A stretch of DNA of 64,000 bases, from NCBI RefSeq assembly GCF_020520425.1, contig NC_079487.1:110332141-110396140 (forward strand), given 5' to 3'. Of the stretch, positions 62,601 to 64,000 are shown piece by piece. Source of the DNA: Spinacia oleracea (Eukaryota; Streptophyta; Magnoliopsida; Caryophyllales; Amaranthaceae). Position numbers and translations under genes: made by a program. The notes under the pieces are model-generated. The model saw only the letters and a program-made list of their open reading frames with translations. It was not told where the DNA came from and did not search any database. Positions within the stretch are counted from its first letter, which is position 1. Each line of letters starts with the position of its first letter.

Positions 62601-64000
62601 GAGTACATCTGCAGATGTTGTCACGAGAGAACAAGGAAAAAGCCGAACCTGCACAAGTTAGTAGCCACTGTGAAGATAATTTTGATGGAGTTGACCAATC
62701 AACAGATTTTGTGCAGAGCACAACGGACTTGCAGATTTTACTTTGTTGCTCGGATGTACTGCTTTTATACTCCTTAAAGTCTGTGATTCAGGTTCTTCCC
62801 TTATGCTTCTATCTTTTTTAATCTCTCATACACACCGACATCCCTTCCCTTTTTATGACTCCATTGGTTTTGTGCAGGGGCATGTTGACCCCGTCCGGGA
62901 GGTTAACCTTCAGAAAACCAACTGCTGGACAACCATTTTCAAGAAAGATGAGGAATACAGGCTGCTTGTATTTTATCAAACTGGTTCGATTGAGATTAGG
63001 TTGATCTTTCTCTAAACCCAATTCTTCTCACCAATTTCCTAGACCAAGAGATAGTAGTGTTCTTTTATGGACAAGAGTGATTAAAATTCCTTGTCAAGAT
63101 TGACTTGGCATTGGCAATTATTACTATTAGCGTTTCTTGGTAACCTATAGTACCATCGAAGAAAACATGAAATACAACATTAAATGATAGTCAAATACTC
63201 AAATATTAAAAACAGGTAGACCAGTAAGGTCATAACATTAAAATACCTAATGATGTTATTTCGAATATCTTTTCTGAAGGTTGAGAGAACCTTTTTGCGA
63301 CTGATGTAATAGTTTCTTGATCTTCCTATCCGTCAGATTCTTCCAAGTGAGAGTACTAGATATAGAATTATAGATACTGTACTGAGTTACTGACACTTAT
63401 CCATAAAGAAATTGGAAGCCTTGCATTTTCAGACCTCTGGGGTATACACCCAACTTTATTGTGTTTGTGTACCTGACATTACTAAACAAGCGCATATATT
63501 GTAGGAATTTATAGCTTTATATATCACTCTGCTTTTGATTGTGCAATCTGGATTATTCACGACTCTATACTGATCAGAAAATGAAGGTGATATATTCTGG
63601 TGATTAATATTCTGAATGACAGGTCTTTGCCAAATCTTGAAATTGTGGGGGAGATTTCTCTACTGTCCATTCTACGATGGAATTTCAGGACCAACATGGA
63701 TAAGACTACAAGTTGCACAGAAAAGGGCCAGATTGCTTTGGTGTGTCTCTTTCTTTCTTCATTAATACTAAATTTACTCACATCTACATACTTTGTATTA
63801 AATTCTCGACTGTGTGTTGCATGCACTTAGAAGCTAATACGTGTTGAAATCTGACCAAAGGTAAGATTCAGCCCACAGTTTTTTAGATTTTGGCAAGGTG
63901 AAAAAATAAACTTTTCGGATTTACAAAAAGAATCTTCTAAGAATCTTCTAAGATATTTTTGTTCAAGTGGGACTAGTAGAATGGAACCTAGAATTATTTG
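50671..64000 (+). CDS. Tomosyn/Lgl-like WD40 SNARE-regulating protein, 3' partial
   Basis: Tomosyn (STXBP5) and Lgl proteins are double beta-propellers that bind syntaxins and restrain SNARE assembly in exocytosis. Exons: 50671-50712, 55148-55275, 55688-55772, 56889-56942, 57081-57172, 57278-57381, 58301-58376, 58835-59294, 60069-60404, 60510-60719, 60799-60897, 60984-61056, 61944-62071, 62186-62480, 62568-62791, 62878-62999 and 63623-63740. They join to 882 residues in one frame and continue past the window. The start is MFSKLFNKHSSDSQ. Propeller words include STTSRLAYDPIQQLLAVGTL, NENDIQVWDLEQRC, VGVLPQPCSSGNRLLFAYDN and ERLYIAGYQDGSVRIWNATY. Plant members are about 1,100 residues and end in a synaptobrevin-like coil, which would lie beyond 64000. 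Intron 1 (4.4 kb) holds a 2.56-kb Mutator-like element, and the intron after 62480 is a GC-AG intron. Confidence 0.92.
50713..52423. other. Left part of tomosyn intron 1
   Basis: 1.7 kb of T-rich intron, with a TTTA tandem near 50902-50925 and a TG/G-rich stretch at 51938-51978. No gene is supported. Confidence 0.5.
52433..54992. mobile_element. Mutator-like element saturated with AAGAACA/TGTTCTT motifs
   Basis: The left end CAACGCGTGGATGGTGCAGG and the right end, in reverse CGCAAGTTGGATGGTGCAGG, are inverted and continue through GCACGTAG and GTGCACC to AAAACG. The 9-bp duplication ATGAAAAGG is perfect (52424-52432 and 54993-55001). Between the ends I count about 37 copies of AAGAACA or its complement in 2.5 kb. 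The plus-sense form dominates 52530-53000, the complement dominates 53000-53350, and both are mixed after that. A second word, ATCATCAAAA, is repeated near 54370-54530. No intact open frame is present; a possible remnant of a transposase gene reads inward from the right end. It sits in tomosyn intron 1. Confidence 0.85.
53960..54623 (-). pseudogene. Possible spliced gene remnant inside the Mutator-like element
   Basis: On the minus strand a start codon at 54621-54623 opens MDSSSSNLNSTVDNQILGG. The frame reaches a donor GGGAG|GTAATT (exon end 54569). An acceptor TTTTTTCAG at 54052-54060 continues in frame with DIMNNVLDNS, then a stop, then the acidic LDDENDDSESYVIVGQ. An acidic start next to the element end is the layout expected of a MULE transposase (FAR1-like) gene, but no catalytic or zinc-finger region survives and the match is not to any remembered protein. 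Treat it as a hypothesis. Confidence 0.25.
57713..57727 (+). repeat. Poly(G) run of 15
   Basis: Fifteen consecutive G in a tomosyn intron (57382-58300). Long G runs are rare in AT-rich plant introns and prone to sequencing error. Confidence 0.85.
57915..58257 (+). repeat. 172-bp tandem duplication in a tomosyn intron
   Basis: Two head-to-tail copies starting GATAAGTGAAAGTGAT at 57915 and 58087. They share GAGGTCTT.TGTGTTATGAT, TCGGTTTGTACTTGAAAAAT and CATTAGTGTCACTAGAAG with about 10% divergence. The second copy ends just before the exon at 58301. Confidence 0.85.
58360..58600 (+). repeat. ~122-bp tandem duplication spanning a tomosyn exon-intron border
   Basis: The end of exon 58301-58376 with its donor (TTCTAGTGGAAATAG|GTAAGATGAGAAG) is repeated 122 bp downstream as TTCTAGCGGAATTAC|GTAAGATGAGAAG. 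Both copies are followed by CACAAGCATTAGCT and by TTCATCTTAACA-ACTGTTCT. The second copy supplies a decoy donor. Confidence 0.85.
61360..61415 (+). repeat. (TG)n microsatellite
   Basis: An interrupted TG dinucleotide run in the tomosyn intron 61057-61943. The rest of that intron shows no recognisable element. Confidence 0.9.
63741..64000 (+). other. Tomosyn intron running off the window
   Basis: After the donor TTG|GTGTGT at 63741 no further exon of the gene could be identified before the window ends. Confidence 0.5.

Overview
This window is nuclear DNA of a flowering plant. It is AT-rich, its genes have many short exons with GT...AG introns, and it is full of non-autonomous transposons typical of eudicots. 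The protein set (plant APC1, a GH9 cellulase, an ESKIMO1-type xylan acetyltransferase, MYG1, a plant tomosyn) and the repeat style suggest a eudicot, possibly Caryophyllales/Amaranthaceae. The taxon is an inference from general impression, not from an alignment. No bacterial, organellar or viral genes were seen.

Layout. (1) 1-18605, plus strand: C-terminal ~754 residues of APC1, the scaffold of the anaphase-promoting complex; the 5' part lies left of the window. Its 5.7-kb and 4.4-kb introns hold a PIF/Harbinger-like element with a Helitron inside it, a GC-rich repeat, a Mutator-like element and a LINE-like remnant; a later intron holds a 21-bp minisatellite. (2) 19236-22925, minus: complete secreted GH9 endoglucanase, six exons, with a hAT element and a small MITE in introns. 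(3) 24563-27709, minus: complete ESK1/TBL29 xylan O-acetyltransferase, five exons. (4) 31042-35391, minus: two-exon member of the 2-oxoglutarate/Fe(II) dioxygenase superfamily that appears to have lost its metal- and cosubstrate-binding residues; its 3.1-kb intron is a MITE cluster. (5) 38913-45387, minus: complete MYG1 (DHH-family exonuclease), seven exons, all introns phase 0; intron 3 is a Harbinger-like element holding a solo Copia-type LTR and a hAT-like element. (6) 50671-end, plus: tomosyn-like WD40 protein; 17 exons give 882 residues and the 3' end is beyond the window. Its first intron carries the most unusual object here, a 2.56-kb Mutator-like element with a perfect 9-bp target duplication and dozens of copies of the heptamer AAGAACA (or its complement).

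The genes are unrelated housekeeping and cell-wall genes, not a cluster. The GH9 and ESK1 genes both act on the cell wall and are neighbours on the same strand, but nothing in the sequence shows co-regulation. For each of the six genes the joined exon lengths keep one open frame, and each gene except the two cut by the window edge ends at a stop codon. The rest of the window is transposon-derived or unassigned AT-rich sequence; mobile elements were dated only by nesting order and by how well their target duplications survive.
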